Assembly: GCA_036172665.1 (NCBI GenBank)
Contig: CM069872.1
Span: 44,750,101-44,814,100 of the forward strand
Direction: 5' to 3'
From: Prosopocoilus inquinatus
Taxonomy: Eukaryota; Arthropoda; Insecta; Coleoptera; Lucanidae
Length of the DNA: 64,000 nt
Position numbers and translations under genes: made by a program. Below the pieces are notes generated by a model that saw only the letters and a list, made by a program, of their open reading frames with translations, ran no database searches and was not told the DNA's origin. The first letter of the stretch is position 1; every line of letters starts with the position of its first letter. Shown in pieces: positions 45,901 through 58,215 of this stretch.

Positions 45901-46037
45901 GTGAGGTCCATTGTGGGATGTCGTGCGGTTTATTTATGGTTACTGTCTGTGAGTGTTGTTAAAGTTCGTTCAATACAAACAGTGGTTGCCTTGCCATCAA
46001 CATACATAACCTCATTCCGGGAGGGAAATTTAAAATC
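42981..46037. other. Divergent intergenic region
   Basis: Separates the minus-strand ATP-grasp gene from the plus-strand TTI1, so it should hold both promoters. A sequence AAGTAAGTGTAAGT upstream of the ATP-grasp ATG (minus strand, about 43,005-43,022) could be a 5' UTR splice donor. One inverted-repeat element at 45,041-45,192 is listed separately. Nothing else recognised. Confidence 0.5.
45041..45192. mobile_element. MITE-like inverted-repeat element
   Basis: Left end GGCCCTATTCTGTATC is mirrored by the right end, which reads GGGGCGTATTCTGTGAC inverted. An inner hairpin GGTTGTTAC/GTAACAACC lies around 45,086-45,118. Short CAGCA direct repeats flank both ends. A partial similarity (CTATTCTGTATCAAT) occurs near 55,008 in the EMC2 intron. 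Confidence 0.6.
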
Positions 46038-49000
46038 ATGGAGCTGCAAGCAGGAGATTTGGAAAAGTTTATCATGCTGAAGACGCTGTGCATGAAAATA
46101 GATAAGAATCCGAAAGATTCCACAGAGCAACTGAAAGAATTTCAAAATTTATTGGTCACTTTTCCACTACACCTGCTTAAGTCAACAACTCCGTTGATTC
46201 TTACAACATTATTCCCATTTATAAAGCCACCAGAGAATAAAATAAGGTAACCCACGTTTCAGTTTAGTTTGAACTTAGTAAAACAATCACTTTTTAGTTT
46301 TGATGAAAATCAAATGGAAGTTGTGATTGAAACATTGACGATTGTATTTAAAGGAATAACAGTGGAGAAACTTGGACTCTTTTATAATATTTATGCTTTT
46401 TTGCTTAATGAAATTTACGATCCAAATAAAAAGAACTTAGGTAGCATTAATTAGTTTAGAGTAAACCTGCACTTGTGCAAACTTTTCTATTTTAGTTAAA
46501 AGTGTACGCGAAGAGTACAAATTAAGTATAATTAAATGTATGATAGTACTAACTGATTCATTATCATGGGATTTACTGATGAACGTTTATAGTAAGGAAA
46601 ATGCCCCGAAACTTAGTCAAATTTTGTATGTTGCACTAGAGATAGCTAAAACAGAACGACTGCGAAGTTTAAGGTGAGTCTGTTCATGTTACTGTGTCCG
46701 GAGTTTCAATTTAGATTTTAGAATAGCGGCTATAGAATGTATTATGTCGATAGCCAAAATTAAAAACGAGGCAGATTTAAGCGACGTGGAACTAAGCAAT
46801 CAAATTGCCGACATATTTATGTTCTTTTTACCTGGACTTTCCAGCGGCTTAAGGCACATTGCCCTAGAAGATGAAAAAGTGGGTCATAAAATTATACAGG
46901 TGAAATTTGTGTAAGTTGCACTGCTCTATTTGTACTTAATTACTTATATTAAGATGGCAGTGAGAGCATGGGGACGAATTGTCAATCTTTTAATGAAAAG
47001 CTATGATCCTGTTGATCAAAAAATTACTATAATAGAATTGCAAACCATGGTAAAACGAATGTCGTCCAATGTGGAAAAAAATTTGAACAAAGACGAACAA
47101 ACCAGGAGAAAGAATGATGCTGAAATCAAAGATTACATAAAAAATTCTAAACGATCATCGGAATGGTATAGAGAATCGGATGAAAAGCTTCAACTTATAA
47201 TAATTTCAATGAGGAAGTTGTTGCATCATTCCCATCAAAGTGTTCGATTGGAACTAGCAGAAATTTGCATATTATTGCTGCAAAATTGTAGCAAGTACTT
47301 ATAGATTAGTTTGTATTTGAAAGGGTATTAAAATCCATTTTTGTAGTACAATGCCAAAATCGATGGGTTTTGTAGTAGAAATGTTAATCACTCTTTCTGA
47401 AGATGAAAATCAAAATATTTCTGAAAAGTGTGCGTCGGCTTTGAGTGACTTGTCTGCTCAATTTTCTTCAGATCTTTTAAAGACTTTGCTTGAAAATCTG
47501 GAGGAAAACTTCTACAATACAATCAACACAATGCCGAGGATATTTAATGGAATAGATGAACAAGAGCAATTGGCCGCTTTAAATTTATTGAATGGCTATG
47601 TAAAATTGTTTGGCAAGTACAAATTAGCAGAAATTTTATATTCACCTTCACATGTCCAGCATTTATTATTAGCTTTGTTACATATTTGTGAATTAGAAAA
47701 AACAGAGGTGTGTTTGCTGGAGGAATATAGTATACAGGGTACTGAAAATTTCTAGTTAGTTAAATCACTTGTTTACGAATTAGTATTATTTTAGAATTCG
47801 ATTTAGCCAATGATTTACGTACACCATGGAAACAATTTCGTTATTTTACTAACGACTTAATAAAGAAGAAAATAGAATTACTTTGCATGTCCCTTTCACA
47901 GCCAGTAGTGATAGATATTGTAAGTGATTTCCTCATTAATGCATTTTTAAATGCCCCTGAGCATCGTAAGGAAGCTACATTAATTTTGAATGAAATTTTG
48001 TCAGGTTTGTATTATCATATGTGCAAATGGCAGACAACAAAAATCCTATGTGATTGTCTATTTAGATAATGGCATAGAAAACTACCATGTCATCAAAACT
48101 GTAATTTACACTTATCTTGATCCCGTTAATTGGGACTTACCAACCGTTGTTGGTTGTGACGCTTATGGTAATACTCCTGCTTTATCACAAATACAGAACA
48201 ACATCATACAAATCTGCTTGCAAGTTGAAGGCATTGGTAAAATGGCTTTAGCACTAAGAACAAACTTTCAGGAATTTTTATTAAGGACGTTGTATGCAGT
48301 TTTGGAAAGAGCAGGTGAATTCATCCAATATTTTTTTTTTTAATAAAGAACTACCGAAATGATTCTAGGTTCCACTCAATCATTAATAAAAGCTGCTGGA
48401 ATACATGCAGTATCCAATATTTCCATAGCCTGCGGTTACAAAACTATTACAGAACTGATCAACATGAACGCAGATTATTTTTCCTTCTTCGTTATGAGAA
48501 AATTAAAATCCTCCGAGTATGATGAGAATGTTTTGAATGTTTTAAGCATTGTTATGAGGCACAGCACAATGGATGTGTTACCGTCAATTTCTTCAATAAT
48601 AGACGGGGTTTGCTTTTAGTATTATGCGATAAGTTTTTACTGAAATATAAATTTATAGGTTTTGATGCAATCGCTTGATGAACAACAAGGCAAGAACACA
48701 AAAGCTTTTCTAAGAGTATTCAATATTTTTGTTAAATGCCTACTCCACTGGCTTAACATCAAATCAGAAATCACAGCAATCAAGAGCAAAGTGCAAAAAG
48801 AAAAAGAACTCCATGAATATCAGATCTCTGCTTTACCAAATATTGAAGAAGATTATTCAGATGATGTAATGGGGAAGACAGCAGAAGAAATGTACAGGGA
48901 AGACATGCAAAGAGAAAAACCAGTTTTAGATGAGGAATTTGAACCTCAGTGTAAGTGATTTAACATAAAAAAGTGGATTATATTTAATGTCTTTCAGATC

Positions 49001-49845
49001 AAGAATATAAAAAGCCTGATCCACCCATGCATGTACAACTAACGATTTTAATTCTTAAACGCAGTCTGAATTTTTTACCATCTAAAGATAGAGAGCAAAA
49101 AATAATCACATTGGAGATTTTAAAGAATGGTCTAGAGATTATAAGAGATTGGGAAGATGACTTGCTACCAATAGTCCATGAGATTTGGTCGCCTCTCGTG
49201 GGTCGATTTAAAGAATTCAATGAGCCTTTAATAATTAACCTCAGTTTTCATTTGCTGGTAGTCCTTGCACGATTGTCAAAGGATTTTATACATTCCAGGA
49301 CTGTAAAGTATTAACTTATATTCTTTTTTTTTTGTTGATGTGTACAATTTTCTCTTACAGGGATGTTTTGCCATCTTTGCTTGATGTTTTGCGTAAATCA
49401 TCAAAGGAAAGCTATCTTAAGGATAAAGGAGCAGCATACCGTTACACACAGGCTTTTAAATTACAAATAGAATTGCTGCAAAATCTAGGTCGAGTGGTGT
49501 CTGATTTAGATATTTCTTTTGATGAAATTAAATTGATCATGGACGTTACTTTGTTGTATTTAAGTGACAAACAGCCACTTCCATTACAGGTAAAGATAAA
49601 AGTAATAAATAAGACAGACTAGTAACTTAATATTTTAGAAATCCTCTTTGCATTTCTTCAAAATGATAGGAGATTATGATGTGAAGCTCTTTAAGGAAAA
49701 AGTTTTAGAAGTGAAAGAAACTCTTCAGAATAAAACTGAATATGATAAAAATGTACAAATACTAATAAATCATATTTCCACACTTGAAAATACAGAGAAT
49801 GAAGAGTATGTTTTTTGTTCTGAATTTATTCCTTTATTTTCCTGA
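46038..49845 (+). CDS. TTI1: TELO2-interacting protein 1 (TTI1), 13 exons
   Basis: HEAT-repeat subunit of the TELO2-TTI1-TTI2 co-chaperone that stabilises PIKK kinases such as TOR, ATM and ATR. Exons: 46038-46246, 46298-46440, 46496-46673, 46722-46899, 46954-47294, 47347-47738, 47795-48004, 48066-48314, 48369-48607, 48659-48950, 48998-49307, 49361-49589, 49639-49845. They sum to 3177 bases, 1058 residues plus stop, close to human TTI1 (about 1090). The whole protein is helical repeats. The C-terminal part, including YRYTQAFKLQIELLQNLG and LLYLSDKQPLPLQ, matches the conserved end of TTI1. An acidic linker EEDYSDDVMGKTAEEMYRED is encoded in exon 10. Introns are about 47-61 bases. The exon 5/6 junction (donor GTACTT) and the last exon end are the least certain. 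It converges on the zinc-finger gene. Confidence 0.88.
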
Positions 49846-50584
49846 ATACGAAGCAAAATAATAACACTGAGCTTGAAGATAATCTTTTATTCTTAATAAT
49901 TATAGTTTTAAGTATACAGTACTGAAGTATGAAACTTAATTGCACACCAGAATACTTACACTAAAAATTATATATATAAAAAAAATTGCAGTATACTGCA
50001 CAGTTATATACATATAACGTGTAAACTTGAAAGAGGTACTACGTACCTGAAATTAAAAAGTTTCTAAAATTAACATAATAAACTAAAAGAGCAAGTATTT
50101 AAAATCATTTAATACCAAAGTAAAGTTCTCATGTTGCCAGTCTTACCGTACGATTTTGAACCGCACTTGCCTTGGTATATACAAATTATGACTGTAAATT
50201 GTTTTATTGATTCTAAAATTCTAAAAACTATGTAAAATAAACAAAATAATCATAGATACTTGTTCATTCCATCAATATAATTATGAACACAACTAAAATG
50301 AAGATTATATATAAATTGCATTGTACTGAACTTAACAGTAATCGAAGAAAATATTAATTTAGCTGCTATATGTTTTTTTTTAATAATCAGAAAGTGCAAA
50401 TTAAAATTATCAATCACAGTACGTATAGTTAAATAATGCTAAAAATATTAACTTAAAATAAGTTTCAAAGCAAGAAACTAAATAGCTCTAATTCTCTAGT
50501 AATTACATAAGAGTGACTACTGGAGGATTAAATACTTACAGCTGTTAGCTTCTTGGTTTGAATTGTTTAAAAAAAAAATTTCTC
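49846..50584. other. Convergent 3' flank between TTI1 and the zinc-finger gene
   Basis: AT-rich, presumably the two 3' UTRs. TTTATT near 50,200 may be the minus-strand polyadenylation signal. Nothing coding seen. Confidence 0.5.
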
Positions 50585-53500
50585 CTAATTTTCTGTACTA
50601 ACCGGTTCTCTGGCATGGTGTATTCTAACGTGTTTATTATGATTCGACTTAGTTGTGGATGTTTTCCCACAAATATGACATGCATAGGGACGTAAACCAC
50701 TGTGCACTCTCATGTGATCCTTAAGGTAGTAGGACCTGTGAAATGTTTTACCACACACTTGACAAGAAAATGTTTTATCCTTCTCATGCTCCCTAACATG
50801 TCTCTGACAGTTGTACTTCCGAATAAATTGTGCTCCACAATAGTTGCAAGTATAAGGTTTGATGCTCTTATGGGAGTTCATATGGGCTACATAATCGGAT
50901 TCTCTTATAAATGCACCTTTACACTGATCGCACCTGAATGGCTTGGACATGCGTGACGCGTGGGTCCACTTATGCAACTTTAGGTTCCACTTAGTTGTAA
51001 AATCTTTGTTACAAATTAGGCAAGTGAAAGGTCGCTGCCCACTGTGATTACGAATGTGAACATCAAGAGAAGAACGTAGATATACACCCTTGCAAATGGG
51101 GCACTCCACATTTTCATTGTGGCGTTCCTTGTTTGGCACAAAACGTTCATTATGTGCTCGCCTCATGTGCCTGGTTAAGCTTGACATGTGAATAAATTTT
51201 TCACTGCACTGAGAACATGCTTTAGGTTTTGCGTCATGTATCTCTTTGTGCCAAGCTAGTTTCTTCTTTGAATGGAAAATTTCCCCACAGAAACATACAT
51301 AATCCTTTAGCTTTTTCTTCAAATTGAAATGATGACGATTCCTATGCTGGACCAAGTTTGAATGCCTTCTGAATGTTTCTTCACATAAATTACATTTTAT
51401 TGGTGCGTTACCCGTGTGAATATTTTTGTGCTCATCGTGTTTCTGCTTGGTAAGAAATGCCTTCTGGCAAATGTTACACTTGTAAGGTCTAATCCCCAAG
51501 TGACGTTTCATATGCAACTGCATGTTAGGTCTCCTGTAAAAGTACTTTCCACACAAGCGACATTCTAGAGGATGCACTTTCAAATGCTCGGTATATTTAA
51601 TTTCATTTGGAAATGATTCACCGCAGGTGCCACACTTGTGTCTTACGTCAGAAGAGAATTTGTGTACTTCCAGCTGATGTTGTTTAAGAGCGTTATTGTC
51701 TGAAATGACTGTGTTGCACATGGTGCAAATAAGTGGATCATTCACAAGGACTTCATCTGATTTCTGAATTTCTACTTGCGAATTGTTCGGGGGTAGAATC
51801 ACGGAAACTCGATCGTAATTTTCATTTTCTAAATTGCTTTCAATTTTTAGTTTATTGGTAAATACATTATCGAAATTATTCTCAGTTTTAATGTCTGACT
51901 TTTTTGGCTTAATTACAAGTTTCTTTACGCGTTTAGTCCCTAATTGTGAACCGATTACATCATTTGACTTAGTTTTGTCTTCAAGTTTATCATGTTGTTC
52001 CTTTTGATGTATGCGGCGTTCCTTGGGACAATTGAAGGACTCGTTGCAGGTTGGACACTTGTACGTTATGGGTGGCTCTCGAAAACCTGACACTGTCGGT
52101 GTATCATCATTATCATATGAAATATAAGCAGGTGGAGAACTTTGATTTTGTACCGGTTGCGCTTCTGTATCTGATACATCAGACCCATCCCAAGTTTCTC
52201 TGGCGATGAGGTCATAAGAAGTGCAAACGGACATGCCACAACTACCCTCATGATACTGAAGGCGATTCCAATTTAAATCGCTCGTGCCTCCGTTGCTCTC
52301 TTGGCCTGAGAGTTCACCACGAGGTGGCATGTGTTCATCTGCTCTTATATTTGTGCTTTCTCTCGACAAACTCTCGTCGCCAACTTCCCTGTGATCTGCA
52401 AAATTTGTTTCTATACCTCCAATATTCATTAAAACCCTCGGTCTTTCAGAACTTACGCAATCAAAATCTTCCACTTGTGACACAAGCTGATTGTTCAAAA
52501 ATTCATTGCTTATCAATAAATTCATCCCGTCCATGTCAATTATGTTGTTAGAATCTTGTGCGTGCGTACCGTACACATTCTCATTATGGCTTTCAGCTAC
52601 TGTGTACGTAGGTTCATGTTGACTGTAACTATTCTGCAGCACAGCATAATTGGCACTGCTCACAATAGTATCTGTATAATAACAATCAGGCTTGCATTCC
52701 ATCTGTTGAGAAACTCGTTCAATATTTTCAGGCTCTTGGATGTCAGTGTAATTATTAATTTGTGTCTGACATGATTTGTCCAGCTCATTGCTTACACGTA
52801 TGTTCCAATCTAAGTCGCCATTTGAATGCGGAGAATTTGAGTTATGCTCAGCATATTCATCTGCTGTTAAATTACAGTCAGAAGTACCAGTTTCACAATC
52901 AATGGTTTTCTTACACTCGTTTTCTTTATTATCATGGGAATATTCAAATTTATTCGGCTTCAAATCAATTTCATCCTTTGGTCGATCTAGTATTTGTTCA
53001 TCTTGTTTCGGCTTGGTTTCGACACTGATTGTTACAGTAGTCTTTTCAATGTCTATTTCAACCAAGTCCGGTTCGTCTTCTTCGTTATCTTCATTTTCTA
53101 TTGTAATTGAACTACCGCCGTCTTCCACATGTTCTTGCAAATTCGACGGAGATGATGCCGGCAATTCGATGGGTAAGGTACGTGGCAAAAGTGGCATTAT
53201 AGATGGTCCACTGGACATTATCACTTGCTGTTGTTGATACACATATGGAGGGCACATCATTTGTGAATTAAATACAGCTGGAATAGTTACAACTTGTTGT
53301 GTCAGTGGATTTATATTCAGCACATTTGTTTGGGGACTTGTTGAGCTCATAAACTGTTGGTAAATAAATGAGTGATTACCTGGTATTCCGCTGAAATTTG
53401 GTGTGGGTGAATTAGCCGGGAGCACATTTTGATTCCACACAGTGCTATTCGTAGAATTGCTTGTCGATTGTGAACTTGTTTCGCTATGATTGACATTTTC

Positions 53501-53650
53501 TAGCGTCTTCTGAGAACTTTCAGGGTTTGATAAACGGACAAGCGCTTCGATTACTTTGTGTTTCGGATGGCTGGTCAGATGTGACTTTAACGTGATCCCC
53601 GGACGCAAAAATAGGGTACAGACAGGGCATACTACGTTTTCTGAATCCAT
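50585..53650 (-). CDS. C2H2 zinc-finger protein, 1021 residues, single exon
   Basis: Probable DNA-binding nuclear transcription factor. It is one uninterrupted frame from ATG 53,650 to stop at 50,585. Residues 1-35 hold an isolated finger-like motif (CPVCTLFL then HLTSH). A long, Ser/Asn/Glu-rich, probably disordered middle follows, with an acidic patch ENEDNEEDEPDLVEIDIE. From about residue 535 to the end there are about 14 C2H2 fingers. The last ten or so are close together, and some are joined by TGEKP-like linkers (HSGLRPY, HTGNAPI, HSGQRPF). The penultimate cluster includes FSCQVCGKTFHRSYYLKDHM. Some fingers (for example YVCFC-G) have shortened Cys spacing. I do not recognise a specific orthologue. 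Its start is 855 bases from the divergent EMC2 start. Confidence 0.9.
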   Translation of the reverse strand: MDSENVVCPVCTLFLRPGITLKSHLTSHPKHKVIEALVRLSNPESSQKTLENVNHSETSSQSTSNSTNSTVWNQNVLPANSPTPNFSGIPGNHSFIYQQFMSSTSPQTNVLNINPLTQQVVTIPAVFNSQMMCPPYVYQQQQVIMSSGPSIMPLLPRTLPIELPASSPSNLQEHVEDGGSSITIENEDNEEDEPDLVEIDIEKTTVTISVETKPKQDEQILDRPKDEIDLKPNKFEYSHDNKENECKKTIDCETGTSDCNLTADEYAEHNSNSPHSNGDLDWNIRVSNELDKSCQTQINNYTDIQEPENIERVSQQMECKPDCYYTDTIVSSANYAVLQNSYSQHEPTYTVAESHNENVYGTHAQDSNNIIDMDGMNLLISNEFLNNQLVSQVEDFDCVSSERPRVLMNIGGIETNFADHREVGDESLSRESTNIRADEHMPPRGELSGQESNGGTSDLNWNRLQYHEGSCGMSVCTSYDLIARETWDGSDVSDTEAQPVQNQSSPPAYISYDNDDTPTVSGFREPPITYKCPTCNESFNCPKERRIHQKEQHDKLEDKTKSNDVIGSQLGTKRVKKLVIKPKKSDIKTENNFDNVFTNKLKIESNLENENYDRVSVILPPNNSQVEIQKSDEVLVNDPLICTMCNTVISDNNALKQHQLEVHKFSSDVRHKCGTCGESFPNEIKYTEHLKVHPLECRLCGKYFYRRPNMQLHMKRHLGIRPYKCNICQKAFLTKQKHDEHKNIHTGNAPIKCNLCEETFRRHSNLVQHRNRHHFNLKKKLKDYVCFCGEIFHSKKKLAWHKEIHDAKPKACSQCSEKFIHMSSLTRHMRRAHNERFVPNKERHNENVECPICKGVYLRSSLDVHIRNHSGQRPFTCLICNKDFTTKWNLKLHKWTHASRMSKPFRCDQCKGAFIRESDYVAHMNSHKSIKPYTCNYCGAQFIRKYNCQRHVREHEKDKTFSCQVCGKTFHRSYYLKDHMRVHSGLRPYACHICGKTSTTKSNHNKHVRIHHAREPVSTEN

Positions 53651-54505
53651 TTTGGCTTGTTGCTTTTGAAATGCCTCAGTTTTAAACCATATTGGTATGT
53701 TTCATTAATGACTTTGGTGGTACACTCCTTCCAACAAACCTATTGATCTGTTGAAACAAAATCAATGTTCAAGGAAATGTTTGAACTGCAGGCAAACAAG
53801 AAATCACTGGTTGTAATGTTGAAAGAAAGGAGGTGGATTTTTATTACGAGTGTTTAATGTAGGCATAATGTATGAGTAAATAAAAAAAGAACACATATCA
53901 ATAAAACTTAGGTATTTGTGCGGAAACGTAAGATGACCGGACTGCGCGAATTTCATGAGTTATCTTTAGGAGCGTGTAGATGCTATTTAACTTACCTTTT
54001 TTTGTGTCAACTGCTTGATTTGGTATTGAAATTAAACATTTCTGGCGAATTCAGCTAGCCACAATGCCAGCCAGCCCTTTCTTTCAAGTCGTGCAGCAGG
54101 GAATTTTATCTGTCATTTTCACCAGTAAACAGTTATGAACATGTCATAGAAAAATTATTTCTACCAACAGAAGAATTCCACATTCAAAATTGTTCTTAAT
54201 TGCATTAAAAAAAAAATTATTACAAAATTCATACAGGTTTGAAAGATAAAATTTTGTTACTTAACAAATTGATATTCAGTAATTAATTTGCTATAATTAA
54301 CGAAATACTGGTTGGCACTGTTGGTAGCCATGATGAACTGCTTTATGTTTGTACAGTTTGTCGCATGTCGCCACTTGTCGTTGTCAAACTTCATGTATTG
54401 TCGTATGTCATTGCAAGTTTCCTTAAATAATTAACTTTAAAAGAATAATTATTATTTTTAATACACGGTGCTTGTACGAGCGCAATTTTACGCGTGGAAC
54501 AAAAA
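53651..54505. promoter_or_regulatory. Divergent promoter region, zinc-finger gene and EMC2
   Basis: 855 bases between two start codons on opposite strands. It must contain the 5' UTRs and promoters of both. No TATA box can be singled out with confidence. Confidence 0.45.
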
Positions 54506-57006
54506 ATGAACGACATTTGTTGGCAAGGTTAGTTACCGCACTTTCATCATAATTATGAATTATTTACATTGTAATTTAAATTCACAGAAGCACGAGATTT
54601 ATTTCGTACGTGGCGAGAAAACGGTGATCGTAAAAGCGAAGATGTGGTTTATATATGGAAAGCAGTTTTGGAATACAATATCCATAAATTAGGAAATGAG
54701 AGTAAGCAAAAATAAAAATAAATGTTTTTGGATTACATTCCATGTGTTATGCATTCTACCCATTGTACAATACAATTCAGGGATCTTGTCGATCATTTAA
54801 TGTAAAATGCAGTATAAGTTCAAAAACTTTTGCCTCTTCATCAAGCCAAGTCTAATACACAATTCAGCTCTACCTACCTTGTGAAAACCGGCCCAAAAGA
54901 GCAAAGGTTTTCTTTAAATGCAGTCTTTTGGATAAAGAAATGGTTTTTTATTAATTAAGACAGCCTGGTTTCAACAAATTTCTACTTTAGAATAATACAG
55001 CGTGCTCTATTCTGTATCAATTTGTTACTTGACAGCTAAGCTTTAAATTCACAAGTTTAGGGAGACCAGATTCTGTCACAGCCAATGCTGGATGCTGGAT
55101 GTAACATAATATGTGTATAACTGACATGTGTCTCTTACCTGCTTGATTATTGCCTCATTCTCGTCTGAGCACTTAAGCCCTCGTAGTTGTAGATTGGAGG
55201 GAACTTTACTATACACTAAACACTAAGCATAATATGCAAAAGCAGTACAGCCATTTCTCATATTGATGAAGTATGTTAGGATAATTATTGCATTAATTTG
55301 GTGTTACTAGTGAAGTGCCAGATTTTATTGAATAGAGTCAAGCTTACGATAGAGTCAAGAAGGTTAAATATGCAACAAGCAAAAATTAGGGTAAAAGTGA
55401 AACGAGCGTGTATTAAGAAATTAATTTTTTGTAAAACCGTTTTTCATAATTTTATAGGGTTTGGTGTTGTTTTGTTGACTGTATTTTTAGTTTATTAAGA
55501 TAGTTTTGATTGATTTTTGTTGTTTTTAACAAAATAATAAACTTGTACTTTGTAAAAGTAGCCAGAATTGTTCTTGACCTTGTTCTTTGCCAAAACCAGA
55601 AAAAAATCAGGATGCCCCATTAAGAGCTGCAGCTCTTATAAAATAGGTTGGTAAATAGAAATTAGAAAAGGCTTTTCTGAAATTCAGAAGAAAATGAAAC
55701 AGTTTTATAATCCAGTCCAAAGGAAAGTGAGTCAAAAAGTTTAGATGATGTTAAATGACAGAAAGAACGGAGAAACGTTTCTTTATGGCTTCCTTCCAAA
55801 TTTTTTTTCGTGTTCCACCAACTGGAAAAAACAAAAAAAAGGTTTTTATAAAATCCAGAAAGATAAATTATTCGTGCATAGCCTTTATAAAGGGTCTATC
55901 AGAAAAGTAAAATAAAATACAAGTAAAACTCTAAAATAAGAAGTACTTCAGACAGTTATAAAATTACTTTTTTTCTAAAATTCAAAAGAAAATGTTATTT
56001 TTGATAATGGAAAGGGAAAGTAGCAAATTTTCTAGTTTTTCTTTGTATATAATAAGAATAATAATAATAAACGGTAAGATACCTTGGCAATAAAAAAAAA
56101 ATTATGAATTTTGAATAACAGCTGTTGCGTCTGAAGTGTGTAAGAAAATAAGGATAATGTTATGTATTATGTAGTACGTTTGTGTTTTCAGAATTGCTAG
56201 CATTGGAACAAGTATGTATTGCTGCGTTAGACTGCAACAGAATAGAAATAGCTGATAACTGCATCAAGTTGCTGAATAAAGAATTTCCACACAGTCTACG
56301 AGTTCAGAAGTACAAGGCGATGCTACTGGAAGCGCAAGAACTTTATGAAGAAGCGTTAGACGTATTAGAAAAAATAATAAAAATCGACAAAACCAACAGC
56401 GCAGCCAAGAAGCGAATAGTAGCCATTTACAAGGCGCAGGGAAGAAATTCTGATGCTATTAGGGAATTAACAGAATATTTAAAAACGTAAGCGTTTTGGT
56501 TAAAAAAAAAGTTTAACACATGTAATTTTTTTGTGTGAAACAGGTTTATGACTGACACAGAAGCTTGGCAGGAACTGAGCGAATTGTACATGGCTGAACA
56601 AGATTTTTCTAAAGCTGCATTCTGTGTTGAAGAACTTATATTGCATAATCCGCATAATCATTTATTGCATCAACGCTATGCAGATATTCGTTACACTCAA
56701 GGAGGAATAGAAAACATGGATGTTGCTCGCGCATATTATTGTCAGGCTTTAAAATTGAATCCACATAATATGAGGGCCCTTTATGGATTATATCTAGTAA
56801 GGTAATTTGACGACTCTTAAATATTTCAATAATGTTTTTATTTGTAGACCACAACGAATATAATTTCAAGTCAGAAGTGCAGTGGACAGAAGAAAAAAGA
56901 AGCCACGAAGCTAGCTGAATGGGCGTTCACGGAAATTAAGCAGCGATATAAAGAGAAACGAATTTTCAATTTGGAGGAATGTCTTGCTGCATTGCAAATC
57001 AGTTAG
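54506..57006 (+). CDS. EMC2: ER membrane protein complex subunit 2 (EMC2), five exons
   Basis: TPR-repeat cytosolic subunit of the ER membrane complex, which inserts tail-anchored and multi-pass proteins into the ER. Exons: 54506-54527, 54588-54701, 56192-56486, 56544-56796, 56848-57006, which total 843 bases and 280 residues (human about 297). Recognisable segments are [29 protein letters not shown], the TPR block around [18 protein letters not shown], and [20 protein letters not shown] with [17 protein letters not shown]. It ends with a C-terminal helix [10 protein letters not shown]. The first exon is only 22 bases. Intron 2 is about 1.5 kb, unlike the others near 50-60 bases, and holds AT-rich repeats. 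The loss relative to human is in the segment after ALYGLYL. Confidence 0.92.
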
Positions 57007-58215
57007 ATGTAATAGGTTGTTTCAAGTTATTAGGTAATTGTAATTGTTGGTGTACAAACTTAGATATTTTTGCCCCACAGGTTTTAGTGTGTGATATTGT
57101 TCCAATATGTATTTTCCTTTTTATTTTGTTATGAAATGTCCGTATCACTTGTAATAATCAGTGATTAAAAATTTAGTGTTAATTGATTAAGTTTTGTGTA
57201 TTAAATTATGATTGAGGTAAATACTGAAAGAATCTAAATATTAGTTGTGTATAAGAATGTATTAATCAAAGTTTTGCATTACTTTGAACATGTTTGAATC
57301 GTTTATAAAATGGATATTTACAATACATATTTCACTTACAGCAAAATAGGATAATTTTTTATTTCATTTAATTAATTTAATTAATTAATTTGTGTTAATT
57401 GTATATATTCGACCAGCAGTTCTACCTATTCTTATGTTACTGTAATAGCTACTGAAAGTATCAAAATTTAGTAGGTAATCATCATCACTCTAAAAGTACA
57501 ATTTTCAATGATTAATGTATTTATTGCCACTTAGAGATTAGATATATATTATAACATATTATAACATATTTAGACTAGTTTTTTTTTTTTTATATGGAAA
57601 GCAAGAGAAAATTGTAAGCAACATAATTATATAATAGAAAAGAATTATACAGGCTGATTCGGGTAGCTCATTCATTAAAAGTTTATGAAATTCTCATATG
57701 AATTACAATTATCAATCCAAAATTATTTTTTAATGAAACACGATTTTTTAACTTAATTTTGACTCCATTTCCAAGAAATTAACAAAAATGTCATTGTTTC
57801 ATGTCTTACTCTAAATGCCAAAAGATCGTGAACGGAAAATATTTCGTTTTTTCCCTAAAATAAAAAAAAATAATTTTAATTTGTTCGGAATTAACAATTA
57901 TGGGTTAGTTCCTCTATAGAACGTTGGCGACAGTTGGTTGGAAAGTGTTGGCGACGCTGGTTGCGACAGGTTGGTGTCACTGCAGAATAGTTTCGTTTCT
58001 GCTCACAGCCAACCAGGGGGCGCTCGATCGAAAACATAACCTTATTTGAGGTTAAGTTCATATTTTTCTTTTGATTTTCTTGTATATTCTGCAAGATATT
58101 TTGAGTGTTTATTCCGTGATATCGCACAGAAACAGCATTCGAGATTCAGTTTAAATAATTTTAATTACTTCGGTCGTTTAAAAACCACACTGTTCGTTAC
58201 TTGTGAATTTAAATA
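57007..58215. other. EMC2 3' flank and ELP4 promoter region
   Basis: AT-rich 3' UTR of EMC2 followed by intergenic DNA. A GC-richer stretch at 57,900-58,140 lies just before ELP4 and is probably its promoter/5' UTR. Short duplications occur at 57,551-57,572 (ATTATAACAT twice). Confidence 0.5.

Noticed and set aside
47990..48065. Alternative TTI1 reading through 48,005-48,065
   Set aside because: The frame does not match exon 7 unless an intron of about 25 bases is assumed; removing 48,005-48,065 (GT..AG, 61 bases) keeps frame and total length.
54990..55080. Full copy of the 45-kb MITE in the EMC2 intron
   Set aside because: Only one end-like stretch matches; the other end is in direct, not inverted, orientation.
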